DNA from: JAOUEA01 sp038249195
GTDB taxonomy: Bacteria > Actinomycetota > UBA4738 > HRBIN12
Assembly: GCA_038249195.1 (NCBI GenBank)
Contig: JBBRWM010000003.1
Location: 1-64,000 of the forward strand
Direction: 5' to 3'
DNA length: 64,000 bases
The translations under genes were made by a program, and so were the position numbers. Below are positions 50,251 to 59,073 of the stretch, in pieces. The notes under the pieces are model-generated. The model was not told where the DNA came from, did not search any database, and was given only the letters and a program-made list of their open reading frames with translations. Within the stretch, counting starts at the first letter, position 1, and every line of letters begins with the position of its first letter.

Positions 50251-51128
50251 CGGCCACCGTCACCAGCTCGATACCCCTACGCAGGATCTCCGTTGACGAG
50301 CGCCGTCGACGATTCCTCGCCAGCGTGGTCAAGCATTCGGTAGCCATAGTGCTCTGCGTGATCTTCCTGATGCCGTTCGTCTTCGTGGTGCTCACGTCGG
50401 TGATGACCAAACAGCAGGCCCTGACTCGGGATCTGTGGCCGCATCCGTTCCAATGGGAGAACTACGCGCAGGTCTTCCGTGAAGAGCCGATCGTGGAGTA
50501 CGCGAAGAACACGGTGATCTACGCTGGACTCGCGACCCTGGGTACGGTGGTGTCGTCGGTCCCGGTCGCCTATGCGCTGTCCCGGATGCGGTGGCGAGGT
50601 CGTCAGGTTGCCTTCCTGCTCGTGATCTCGACGATGATGCTTCCGAGCCAGGTGACGATCGTGCCCCTCTACATCATCTTCGTGAAGCTCGGTTGGATCG
50701 GCTCACTGAAGCCACTGATCGTGCCCACGTTCCTAGGTGATGCGTTCTCCATCTTCTTGTTGAGGCAGTTCTTCTTAACCATCCCGGAGGAGCTCGTCGA
50801 CGCCGCACGTGTCGACGGGGCCAATCATTTTCAGATCCTGTGGCACGTGATCGTCAAGCTCGCGAAGCCTGCGATCGCCGCGATCGCATTGTTCGAGTTC
50901 CTCTACGCCTGGAACGACTTCTTCGGCCCGTTGCTCTACACCGGCAATAACTCCAAGATCTGGACCCTGTCGGTAGGACTTCAACAGTTCACGACGGTCC
51001 ATCGAGGGAGCCTCTGGAACCTCCAGATGGCGGCCTCTGTGTTGTTCATGCTGCCGGTGATCTTTGTGTTCCTGTTGGCGCAACGCTCCTTGATCGAAGG
51101 GGTCACGCTCACCGGGACGAAGGGATAG
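50220..51128 (+). CDS. ABC sugar importer permease 2 (second importer)
   Basis: A 302-residue MalG/UgpE-type permease. Cytoplasmic start RISVDERRRRFLASV, then KHSVAIVLCVIFLMPFVFVVLTSVMTKQQAL, NTVIYAGLATLGTVVSSVPVAYALSRM, VAFLLVISTMMLPSQVTIVPLYIIF, the EAA loop EELVDAARVDGANHFQILWHVIVKLAKPAI and a WNDFFGPLLY helix. It overlaps the end of permease 1 by 31 bases if the ATG at 50220 is used. Confidence 0.88.
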   Translation: MGVLPRGFQIAATVTSSIPLRRISVDERRRRFLASVVKHSVAIVLCVIFLMPFVFVVLTSVMTKQQALTRDLWPHPFQWENYAQVFREEPIVEYAKNTVIYAGLATLGTVVSSVPVAYALSRMRWRGRQVAFLLVISTMMLPSQVTIVPLYIIFVKLGWIGSLKPLIVPTFLGDAFSIFLLRQFFLTIPEELVDAARVDGANHFQILWHVIVKLAKPAIAAIALFEFLYAWNDFFGPLLYTGNNSKIWTLSVGLQQFTTVHRGSLWNLQMAASVLFMLPVIFVFLLAQRSLIEGVTLTGTKG

Positions 51129-51137
51129 TTGCGCCCT

Positions 51138-53300
51138 ATGACATTTCGAGCGGCCGAGGTTCACTACTTTCGAGTGCCTCGCGATCTGTGGGAGCTCTAC
51201 CTGCTCCGGGCCGGGCAGATCGGTGCGGACACGATCTCGACCTACATCCCGTGGTCCTTCCATGAGCCGGCTCCCGGTGACTTCGACCTCACGGGCCGCA
51301 CGAACGAGCGCCGCGACCTCGCCGGCTTCGTCGAGCTGATCCACCGATTCGGGTTCGGGTTCGTGGCGAAGCCGGGGCCCTTCGTCGATGCGGAGATCTT
51401 GGGGGGTGGCGTGCCACCCTGGCTGTTCGAGCGGCACCCCGAGATCGTGGCGGAGCGGTTCAACGGCGAGCCGTTCTTGCACGGCGATTCCCACGTTGCC
51501 CGCGCGACGTACCGACACCCGCACTACCTCGGGTCGGTCGATCGTTGGTTCGACGAGGTGACGCCCATCCTGCTCGACGCGCAGACGAGAGGATTCCTTA
51601 CCGCGGTGCAGGTCGACAACGAGTGCCCCGGCGATGGCATGTGGTCCTACGAGATGGATCCACCTTCGCCCAACCGGGCGGACTTCAACGACCCATGGAC
51701 CGACCGGCCGTTCGATATGCCTCGGGCATGGCCGTCCCCTCCGCCCGCGACGCACGAAGAGTTGGCGCCATTCGTCGACCTGGAGCGCTACGCCGACGAC
51801 CAGATGACCGGGGGCGTCGCGAACTTCGCGCAGCAGCTCCGCCAGCGTGGCATCACCGCACCGTTGTTCCACGACATGAACTGCGGCCGCTGGGAGATCT
51901 CAGCCATGCTGTGCGACATGGGGAAGCTGAGCCGTGCGGTCGGCGGCTGGCTGGGTTCCAACGTCTACGCGGAAGACGTACGCGACCCCTTCTACGTCGC
52001 CGCGGGTGAGTATCGTTATTCGTTTGAGGAGTACGTGCACTTCGGACACTGGCGGCCACGTCTGATGCGGTCGTACGCGCCCGACTACCCCGTGTTGACT
52101 CCGGAGATCGCAGCGGTCGGTGATCTCTACCTGTCACTGCCACTGATGGGGGGCACCGAGGCGTGGTGCCTCTACATGCTGCATCAAGTCCCCGACGATC
52201 CTCCCGATCTCGGCGCCTACCCGTCTTGGGCCATGGAGGCGCCGATGCGGGTCGACGGTGAACCCACGGAGCGCTTCTGGAACGCCAAGACCTTGTACAC
52301 ATACCTGGGTGCGGTCATGCCCGCGATGCGCGAAGCGTCGCTGCCCGCCGACGTCTGCCTTACCTACGACCGGGAGCCGGAGCTGTCGGCGAGCTGGGCG
52401 GAGATCGACGGCGCTGGTTGGCCAGAAGGGGATGCCTTCGGCAACCAGGTCCGCGCGATGAACCACGGACGGCGGTCGCAGGAACAGGCGCAGGAGCTCG
52501 TGCGTCGGCAGATCGCCTTCGATGTCGTCGACGTTCGCTTCCCTCCGTCGCAGGATTGGCGCTCGCGGTACCGATACGTCGTAGGGCCCGGCGATCCCCT
52601 GCCGACAGACGACGATCTGCGCATCGCATGGACCGACGCCGACGACGTGGACCTCACCGCTCGGTTCGACGACGACGGTTCGGTCCACCTGGCGCTGCTG
52701 AACCGGTCGGGCGCGCGCAAGCAGGGGACCGCTCATTGGCGGGGGGGCCGGACGGGATCGGCGTTCGCGCTCGACGGTCCGGCGCTTTCGGCAGCTCACG
52801 TGGAACCGGACGGGCGAGTGCGTTCCGCCTTGCTTGCCGGTCGCGCGACCGTCGGCGGACTATCGTTCACCGGAAGGCTCGGGACCGTCGCTGATTCGGG
52901 GGAGTCGTTACATCTGGTGGCCTCCACCGAGGGAGTCTTTCACGTGCCGGTCGGTGGCCGGCCCATCTGGCGCCTGCTTTGGAACGGAGATCTGGTGCCC
53001 GCCGACGCCGACGGCGATCTCGTGCCGTTCGTTGACGTCGATAGCGCCGGCCGTACCGACTCGATGTTCGTCGGTGATCCCAGCCCTTGCGCCCTCGAGC
53101 TGTTCGTACGATTCAGGGAGCTGATGGCCGCACGACTCGGTCAGGACGTCATGGCCGATCCCGAGGCTGCCTGGGCAGTCGCCCAGCGCGAGATGTCGCT
53201 TGCGCGCACGGCCGGTCGTTTCGAGGAGGCAGAGCCGCATGAGCGGCTGATCCGCAGGTTACGGCTGCTCGCCAAGGCCCTCCCCGGTCGGGAGGACTGA
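51138..53300 (+). CDS. GH35-type beta-galactosidase-like enzyme
   Basis: A 720-residue clan GH-A glycosidase. AAEVHYFRVPRDLWELYLLRAGQIGADTISTYIPWSFHEPAPGDFDLTGRTNERRDLAGFVELIHRFGFGFVAKPGPFVDAEI is the GH35 opening (G.VHY.R.P...W...L..A...G.NT..TY..W..HEP). TAVQVDNECPGDG holds the likely acid/base Glu (E162). The expected nucleophile Glu lies further on and I cannot place it surely. It has no signal peptide, so it acts on imported oligosaccharide, probably beta-galactosides. Start at the ATG at 51138, with the TTG at 51129 as an alternative directly after the permease stop. Confidence 0.8.
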   Translation: MTFRAAEVHYFRVPRDLWELYLLRAGQIGADTISTYIPWSFHEPAPGDFDLTGRTNERRDLAGFVELIHRFGFGFVAKPGPFVDAEILGGGVPPWLFERHPEIVAERFNGEPFLHGDSHVARATYRHPHYLGSVDRWFDEVTPILLDAQTRGFLTAVQVDNECPGDGMWSYEMDPPSPNRADFNDPWTDRPFDMPRAWPSPPPATHEELAPFVDLERYADDQMTGGVANFAQQLRQRGITAPLFHDMNCGRWEISAMLCDMGKLSRAVGGWLGSNVYAEDVRDPFYVAAGEYRYSFEEYVHFGHWRPRLMRSYAPDYPVLTPEIAAVGDLYLSLPLMGGTEAWCLYMLHQVPDDPPDLGAYPSWAMEAPMRVDGEPTERFWNAKTLYTYLGAVMPAMREASLPADVCLTYDREPELSASWAEIDGAGWPEGDAFGNQVRAMNHGRRSQEQAQELVRRQIAFDVVDVRFPPSQDWRSRYRYVVGPGDPLPTDDDLRIAWTDADDVDLTARFDDDGSVHLALLNRSGARKQGTAHWRGGRTGSAFALDGPALSAAHVEPDGRVRSALLAGRATVGGLSFTGRLGTVADSGESLHLVASTEGVFHVPVGGRPIWRLLWNGDLVPADADGDLVPFVDVDSAGRTDSMFVGDPSPCALELFVRFRELMAARLGQDVMADPEAAWAVAQREMSLARTAGRFEEAEPHERLIRRLRLLAKALPGRED

Positions 53301-53301
53301 C

Positions 53302-54657
53302 GTGGTGGGCACGGGTTTTCCCGACGGGTTCCTGTGGGGCGCCGCGACCGCCGCTTACCAGATCGAGGGTGCCTGGGACGAGGACGGGAGGGGAGCGTCG
53401 ATCTGGGACACCTTCTGCCACAAGCGGGGAACGATCGTCGACGGCGACACCGGAGACGTCGCCTGCGACCACTATCATCGGCATCGCGCTGACGTCACGC
53501 TCATGGGCAACCTTGGGCTGCGAGGCTATCGATTCAGTGTGTCGTGGCCGCGCGTGATGCCGGAGGGGGCAGGCCGCGTCGAGCACCGTGGGCTAGATTT
53601 CTACGACCGGCTCGTCGATGATCTGCTGGGCGCTTCGATCACACCGATGTTGACCCTATTCCACTGGGACCTGCCGCAGGCGCTCCAGGATCGAGGTGGA
53701 TGGATCTCCCGGGAGATCGTCGAAGCCTTCGTGGACTACGCCGATGTGGTTTCGGCGGCGCTCGGCGACCGGGTCGCGCTGTGGATCACCCTGAACGAGC
53801 CAAGCGTGGTCGCCATGGACGGGCACGTCGTGGGCGAGCACGCACCGGGGATCAGCGACCCCGCGATCGGCATCGAGGTCGCCCACAACCTTCTCGTCTC
53901 CCACGGCCTCGCGGTCTCGGCCCTGCGCGCCAACGGCGCCCGTCAGGTGGGGATCGCAATCAACGTATGGTCCCAGCGCGCCGCGACCGAGGCTCCGGGA
54001 GACCTCGCGGCCGCCGATCGCCGCTATGCGGCCGAAGCCGGTTGGTACCTGGATCCTCTGTACGGCAAAGGGTATCCCGCTGAGATCCTGGACATCTATG
54101 AGTCGAAGGGGTGGGCCCCTCCCATCGTGGACGGAGACATGGATGTGATCGCGACGCCCACCGACTTTCTGGGCCTCAACTACTACTCTGAGTCGGTTGT
54201 GCGCGCGGATCAAGCGCACGAACCATTCGGGACCGCCGACGCCGAGGAACCGGGTGAGCGCACCGACGTCGGCTGGCTCGTTGCTCCAGACGGCCTCTTC
54301 GATGTGCTGACGCGTGTCGACCGTGACCATTCCCCGCCGGCGATCTACGTGACTGAGAACGGAGCGGCGTTCACCGACGTCGTGTCTGCCGACGGTTCCG
54401 TCCACGATGAACGGAGGGTCGCGTACCTGCGAGACCACTTCGAGGCCGCCGGCCGCGCGATCGAGGAAGGCGTGCCACTCCTAGGCTATTTCGTGTGGTC
54501 CCTGCTGGACAATTTCGAGTGGGCTGAGGGATTTTCGAAACGGTTCGGGATCGTCCGGGTCGACTACGAAACGCTAGAACGGACCGTGAAGGATTCCGGA
54601 TGGTTCCTGCGAGACGTGATCCGAGCGAACGGCCTCCCCGAGGGAGGCGCGGCATGA
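53302..54657 (+). CDS. GH1 beta-glucosidase/beta-galactosidase
   Basis: A 451-residue GH1 enzyme: FPDGFLWGAATAAYQIEGAWDEDGRGASIWDTF (family opening), FHWDLPQALQDRGGW, WITLNEPSVVAMDGH with acid/base E166, IYVTENGAAF with nucleophile E352, and YFVWSLLDNFEWAEGFSKRFGIVRVDYETLERTVKDSGWF. All catalytic residues are present. Retaining mechanism, cytoplasmic. Glucoside versus galactoside preference cannot be read from the sequence. It starts at a GTG next to the stop of the GH35-like gene and overlaps the Gfo/Idh gene in ATGA. Confidence 0.93.
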   Translation: MVGTGFPDGFLWGAATAAYQIEGAWDEDGRGASIWDTFCHKRGTIVDGDTGDVACDHYHRHRADVTLMGNLGLRGYRFSVSWPRVMPEGAGRVEHRGLDFYDRLVDDLLGASITPMLTLFHWDLPQALQDRGGWISREIVEAFVDYADVVSAALGDRVALWITLNEPSVVAMDGHVVGEHAPGISDPAIGIEVAHNLLVSHGLAVSALRANGARQVGIAINVWSQRAATEAPGDLAAADRRYAAEAGWYLDPLYGKGYPAEILDIYESKGWAPPIVDGDMDVIATPTDFLGLNYYSESVVRADQAHEPFGTADAEEPGERTDVGWLVAPDGLFDVLTRVDRDHSPPAIYVTENGAAFTDVVSADGSVHDERRVAYLRDHFEAAGRAIEEGVPLLGYFVWSLLDNFEWAEGFSKRFGIVRVDYETLERTVKDSGWFLRDVIRANGLPEGGAA

Positions 54658-55595
54658 AGGTCGCACTCTTCGGCTGCGGGTGGGTCCAGGACTTCCATGC
54701 ACGAGCCATTCTCGCCCACGGCGACGAGCTCGTCGCCGTGGCGAACCATCGAGAGGAGTCCGCACGCTCGTTCGCCGATCGCCACGGGATCGAGCGCGTC
54801 ACCACCGACTGGCGAGCACTCGCGGCCGACCCGGAGATCGATGCGGCCGTGGTGTCGACCCCGAACGCACTGCACGCGCCGCAAGCCGTGGCCCTGCTGA
54901 ACGCCGGCACGCACGTCCTCGTCGAGAAGCCGATGGCGCTCGACGTGACTGAGTGTGACGCGATGATCGCGGCTTCGGTGGCGAACGGGGCCTCACTCAT
55001 GGTGGCGCATTGCTGGCGGTTCCATCCCGACGTGATCTCGCTTCGCGACCGGATCGAGAACGGAGAGCTGGGCCGCGTCGTCAAGACGCGGGGCTACGGT
55101 GTGCACGCCGAGTGGGGCCCGAGCGGGTGGTTCACCGACCCCTCGCTGGCCGGCGGCGGTGCGCTCGTGGACATGGGCGTGCACGCGATCGACACGGTTC
55201 GATTCCTGTTGGGAGATCCGGTTCCCGAGCGTGTGTGCGCCGCGATCGGGACCCACTACGGCAAGTACCAGGTCGATGACGACGACATCGTGCTGATCGG
55301 CTGGTCCCAGGGAACGAACTCCATCGTCGAGGCGGGCTGGTGGCATCGACACAAGGAGGGACTCGAGGCCGACACGGAGGTCTACGGTACGGATGGGTAC
55401 GCGAGGATCTTTCCCCGGGAAGAACCCAGCGTGGACTACGAGCACTGCACCCAACCGATGTACTCCGCCCAGATGAGCGAGTTCCTCGACGCGATCATCG
55501 CCGAACGGCAGCCCCTGCCCAGCGGGCAGGACGGACGCATCGTGATACAGGTGGTCGACGAGGCGTACCGTTCGGCGGGGATGCATCGGCCATGA
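54654..55595 (+). CDS. Gfo/Idh/MocA family oxidoreductase (first)
   Basis: A 313-residue NAD(P)-dependent oxidoreductase. Rossmann part: MKVALFGCGWVQDFHARAIL, AVVSTPNALHAPQAVALLNAGTHVLVEKPMALD (the EKP motif). C-terminal beta-sheet domain from VAHCWRFHPDVI to GGGALVDMGVHAIDTVRFLLG (D and H typical of the active site). It probably oxidises or dehydrates a sugar, or acts like the GH109-type NAD-dependent glycosidases, which share this fold; the sequence alone cannot decide. ATGA overlaps at both ends tie it to the operon. A stub of a close paralog is at 40604-40774. Confidence 0.88.
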   Translation: MKVALFGCGWVQDFHARAILAHGDELVAVANHREESARSFADRHGIERVTTDWRALAADPEIDAAVVSTPNALHAPQAVALLNAGTHVLVEKPMALDVTECDAMIAASVANGASLMVAHCWRFHPDVISLRDRIENGELGRVVKTRGYGVHAEWGPSGWFTDPSLAGGGALVDMGVHAIDTVRFLLGDPVPERVCAAIGTHYGKYQVDDDDIVLIGWSQGTNSIVEAGWWHRHKEGLEADTEVYGTDGYARIFPREEPSVDYEHCTQPMYSAQMSEFLDAIIAERQPLPSGQDGRIVIQVVDEAYRSAGMHRP

Positions 55596-56626
55596 CCGGC
55601 GAGGGCGTGTGGGCGCCGTTCCCGCTCACGTTGGATGCGGGCGCAGCTGCTGCTCGGCTCGCCGAGGTCGGAGGCGGTGCCGTCGTGTGCACGATGCCTG
55701 AACCATGGGGGTTGGTCGCGGATATCGCGCCCAGGCCGTTCCACCTGCTGGTAGCAGGTAGCGTCGAGCTCTCCGACCTGCGGCGGACCGCTGAAGAGGT
55801 ACCGCCCGGGGGAGAGGTCGTCATCGGTCTCGGCGGTGGCTCCGCCCTTGACACTGCCAAGTTCGTCGCCGAGGCCGCCTCTCTTCCGCTGATCCAGATC
55901 CCCTCGATCATCTCGGTCGATGCGGCATTCACCACGCCCTACGGCTACCGGGAGGGATCCCGAGTTCGGTACGCGGGCAACGTCCGGCCCGTCGAGGTGA
56001 TCGCCGACCCAGCGCTGATCCGCAGGGCTCCCCCTGCGCTCAATCGTGCCGGCATCGGCGACCTGCTCAGCTGCCATACGGGATTGTTTGACTGGAAACT
56101 CGCCGTCGAGGACGGCCGAGGAGATGTGCCGTGGAGCGCTGAGGCTGCGGCCCTCGGCGATCGGGTGCTCAACGAGTTAGAAGCCGCTCTTCCGCAGATC
56201 GAACCCGTAAGCGAGGATGGCGTGCGATGGCTCGCGACGATCCACCGCGATGTCGGAGCTGGGTGTGCGGCGTACGGCGCGCGGTTCGAAGAGGGCAGCG
56301 AACACTTCCTCGCCTACTGCTACGAGTGGCTGACCGACGAACATCAGGTGCACGGCGAACTGATCTCGTTCTGTGTGCTCGTGATGGCGACCGTGCAAGG
56401 CAACGATGCCGAACGAGCGGCCAAGATCGTTCGGGGCTCAGGAGTGGACGCGCGGCCTTCGCATCTTGACATCGACGAGGCGCTGCTCGAACGCATGCTC
56501 ACCGAACTGCCCGGCTACTGCCTGCGCGAGGACCTGTGGCCCAGCGTGGTCGAGACCCAACGGTTCTCGCCCTCGCTGGCCGCCGGGGCGATGACATTCG
56601 CGCGCGCGGTGACCCGGGATGGGTGA
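55592..56626 (+). CDS. glycerol-1-phosphate-dehydrogenase-like (AraM/EgsA-type) enzyme
   Basis: A 344-residue member of the Fe/Zn-dependent polyol dehydrogenase fold: VVIGLGGGSALDTAKFVAEAASLPLIQIPSIISVDAAFT (NAD site GGGSALD), GIGDLLSCHTGLFDWKL (metal Asp), EEGSEHFLAYCYEWL (metal His) and DEHQVHGELISFCVLVM (metal His). This matches the sn-glycerol-1-phosphate dehydrogenase group used for archaeal-type lipids and by AraM in Bacillus. In this sugar operon it may instead reduce a sugar phosphate or dihydroxyacetone-type intermediate (inference). ATGA overlap with the gene before it. Confidence 0.8.
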   Translation: MTGEGVWAPFPLTLDAGAAAARLAEVGGGAVVCTMPEPWGLVADIAPRPFHLLVAGSVELSDLRRTAEEVPPGGEVVIGLGGGSALDTAKFVAEAASLPLIQIPSIISVDAAFTTPYGYREGSRVRYAGNVRPVEVIADPALIRRAPPALNRAGIGDLLSCHTGLFDWKLAVEDGRGDVPWSAEAAALGDRVLNELEAALPQIEPVSEDGVRWLATIHRDVGAGCAAYGARFEEGSEHFLAYCYEWLTDEHQVHGELISFCVLVMATVQGNDAERAAKIVRGSGVDARPSHLDIDEALLERMLTELPGYCLREDLWPSVVETQRFSPSLAAGAMTFARAVTRDG

Positions 56627-57850
56627 GGCCGACCGCCGCCGGTACGCCTTGGTGGGGACCGGGAGTCGTGGGACCGAGATGTACCTGCAGCCCGCGCTGA
56701 CCCGGTATGCGGACGTGGCTGAGATCGTCGGCATCCATGACGTCAACCCGATCCGGGCCGCAACCGTGGCGGCTCATCTGGGCGGACTCGACGTCTTCGA
56801 CTCGTTCGACGCCATGCTCGAGCGGGCCCGGCCGCAGACCGTGATCGTCACGTCGAAGGATTCGACTCACGATCGGTTCATCGTCGGGGCGCTGCTCGCC
56901 GGCTGCGACGTCATCACCGAGAAACCGATGACGATCGACGACGTGCGGTGCCGCGAGATCCTCGATGTGCAGCGCGCTACGCGGCGCGACGTGCGCGTGG
57001 CCTTCAACTACCGCTACGCACCGATCTTCACCGAGGTCAAGCGCCTGCTGGTCGCAGAAGCGATCGGAGAGGTGCGGTCGGTGGACTTCCACTGGTACCT
57101 GGATACCGATCACGGCGCCGACTACTTTCGCCGGTGGCACCGGCGCATGGTCGACAGCGGCGGCCTCTTCGTGCATAAGGCCTGTCATCATTTCGACCTC
57201 GTCAACTGGTGGCTCGACGACCGCCCCGCGGATGTCTCGGCAGCCGGGGATCTGCGCTTCTACGGTCCCACCCGCTCGAACGAGGGGAGCGGTGCACCGG
57301 CTGCGTCTTCGCCGCCGGCTGCGAGTTCCACTGGGACATCACGCGGGAGCCGGACATGGCGCGTCTCTACGTCGATGCCGAGGCGGCCGACGGCTATCTC
57401 CGCGATGGATGCGTGTTCGATCCCGAGATCGACATCTTCGACACCATGGCCGCCGTCGTGCGGTACGAGCGCGGGGCAACGATGAGCTACTCGCTGAACG
57501 CCTACTGTGCCTACGAGGGCATGCGAGCGGCGTTCAACGGCACCACGGGGCGCCTTGAGGTAGAGGTCATCGATCCACGTGAAGTCCTCGCCGATCGGGT
57601 TGAGGTCTACCGATCCGGGATCGACGCCCCCGAGGTCTTCGAGGTTCCGCGCGTCGGGGAAGGCCACGGTGGCGGCGACGAGCGTCTGCTGGACCATCTG
57701 TTCCAAGGGGGCGACGGGGATCCGCTGGGCCACGCCGCCGATGTGATGGACGGCGTCTACTCGGTGCTGACCGGCGTCGCCGCCAATCGCTCGGCCGCCA
57801 CCGGATCTCGTGTGCGGATCGCCGATCTGCTGGTGAGTGCGTCGCGATGA
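56619..57850 (+). pseudogene. Gfo/Idh/MocA family oxidoreductase (second), frameshifted
   Basis: The first part reads RYALVGTGSRGTEMYLQPAL, KDSTHDRFIVGALLAGCDVITEKPMTID, AFNYRYAPIFTEVKRLL, HKACHHFDLVNWWLDDRP and breaks after RFYGPTRSNEG. It continues in another frame as ERCTGCVFAAGCEFHWDITREPDMARLYVDAEAADG to the end. The break is at GGGG 57284-57287: adding one G restores SNEGERCTGC. It could be a sequencing or assembly error in the G-run, or a true mutation. If intact, it would be an NAD(P) oxidoreductase with a cysteine-rich insert. Overlaps the preceding gene by 8 bases and the following one in ATGA. Confidence 0.78.
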
Positions 57851-59073
57851 GCTCGTTCTTCGCCGGGGCCGACGTTCGATCCATCACCCCGCCGGTCGGT
57901 GACGGAGCCCCTCCGGTCTTCCTGGCCGGGTTCCAGGGGAACCGTCGCGCGACCCTCGTCGACGACCAGCTGTGCGTCCGGACGATGGCGATACGTGAGG
58001 GCGGCCGGGCGTTCGTGTTAACGGTATGCGATCTGATCGGGTTGGTCAGGGACGACACCCTCGTGATTCGCCGGGCGGTGACCGACCTCGACGTCGACGT
58101 GGTCGTAGCCTCCACCCACACGCACTCCGGACCCGACACGATCGGACTCTGGGGGCCGGACGAACGCACGCGAGGCGTCGACGAACCATGGATGGCGCAG
58201 GTGCGTTCGACGGTATCGGATTCGATCAGAGCGGCGATGGCACGCCTGGAGCCGGCGTCGGTTCGCATCGCGACCACCACCGTCGAGGGCGTGATCGCCA
58301 ACTACCGTGATCCCCGCATCGTCGACGCGCAGGTGGGGGCGCTCGCGGTTGACCGCCTCGCATCGCCCCGATCTGCGATCGCCACCCTGGCAAACGTGGG
58401 TTGTCATCCAGAGGTGCTCGACGGGGACTCGACGCTGGTCAGCCCTGACATGGCAGGTGCATGCGCACGCGCCATGCAGATCACTCGCGGAGGGGTCGGC
58501 ATCTGGGTCAGCGGTGACCTTGGCGGCATGCAGTCGCCGGCGGAGGGACCTCGGACGGCCGAGGAAGCGACCCGAAAGGGCCAGGCGTGCGCCCGAGCGG
58601 CGCTCGAGGCCCTTCGGAACGCGCTTCCGGTCGCCGACCCCGTGGTCCGGTTCCGGACCGACGTCGTCCGGTTGCCGTTGTGGAACCCGCGGTACCGCGA
58701 GGGGATCGCCACCGGCCTCCTTCCCGGAACGATCCGGGACGAGGGCTGCATCGAGGCCGATGTCGGCGTGTTGGAGTTGGGTCCTTCGCGATGGGCCTGT
58801 TGGCCGGGTGAGATCCTGCCAGCGCTCGGGCTCAGATCCAAGGAGCTGCTGAGGACCGATCACCCCTTCTTGATCGGCCTCGCCAATGACGAGCTCGGAT
58901 ACATCCTGCCGGAGGAGGACTTCATCGAGCCGTCCGACTGGGACGATCCCGGGCCTCAGTACGAGGAGTCCATGAGCGTCGGTCCACGTACCGGCCCGCT
59001 GCTGATGGCTGCCCTGCAACGGATGGTGGGTCCCGCCACCCGGGGCACGCCGAGTAAGGAACAGGAACCGTGA
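57847..59073 (+). CDS. neutral/alkaline ceramidase-like N-terminal domain protein
   Basis: A 408-residue protein of the neutral ceramidase N-terminal domain family (PF04734-like): FFAGADVRSITPPVGDGAPPVFLAGFQGNRRATLVDDQLCVRTMAI, VVASTHTHSGPDTIGLWGPDE (HTHSGP, zinc His pair and neighbours), VANVGCHPEVL-like ATLANVGCHPEVLDGDSTLVSPDMAG and WVSGDLGGMQSP. True ceramidases are longer (about 650 residues), exported, and have a C-terminal beta domain; this one has no signal and stops after the catalytic-type domain. Such short cytoplasmic forms recur in sugar operons, and their substrate is unknown. ATGA and GTGA overlaps link it to its neighbours. Confidence 0.78.
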   Translation: MSSFFAGADVRSITPPVGDGAPPVFLAGFQGNRRATLVDDQLCVRTMAIREGGRAFVLTVCDLIGLVRDDTLVIRRAVTDLDVDVVVASTHTHSGPDTIGLWGPDERTRGVDEPWMAQVRSTVSDSIRAAMARLEPASVRIATTTVEGVIANYRDPRIVDAQVGALAVDRLASPRSAIATLANVGCHPEVLDGDSTLVSPDMAGACARAMQITRGGVGIWVSGDLGGMQSPAEGPRTAEEATRKGQACARAALEALRNALPVADPVVRFRTDVVRLPLWNPRYREGIATGLLPGTIRDEGCIEADVGVLELGPSRWACWPGEILPALGLRSKELLRTDHPFLIGLANDELGYILPEEDFIEPSDWDDPGPQYEESMSVGPRTGPLLMAALQRMVGPATRGTPSKEQEP

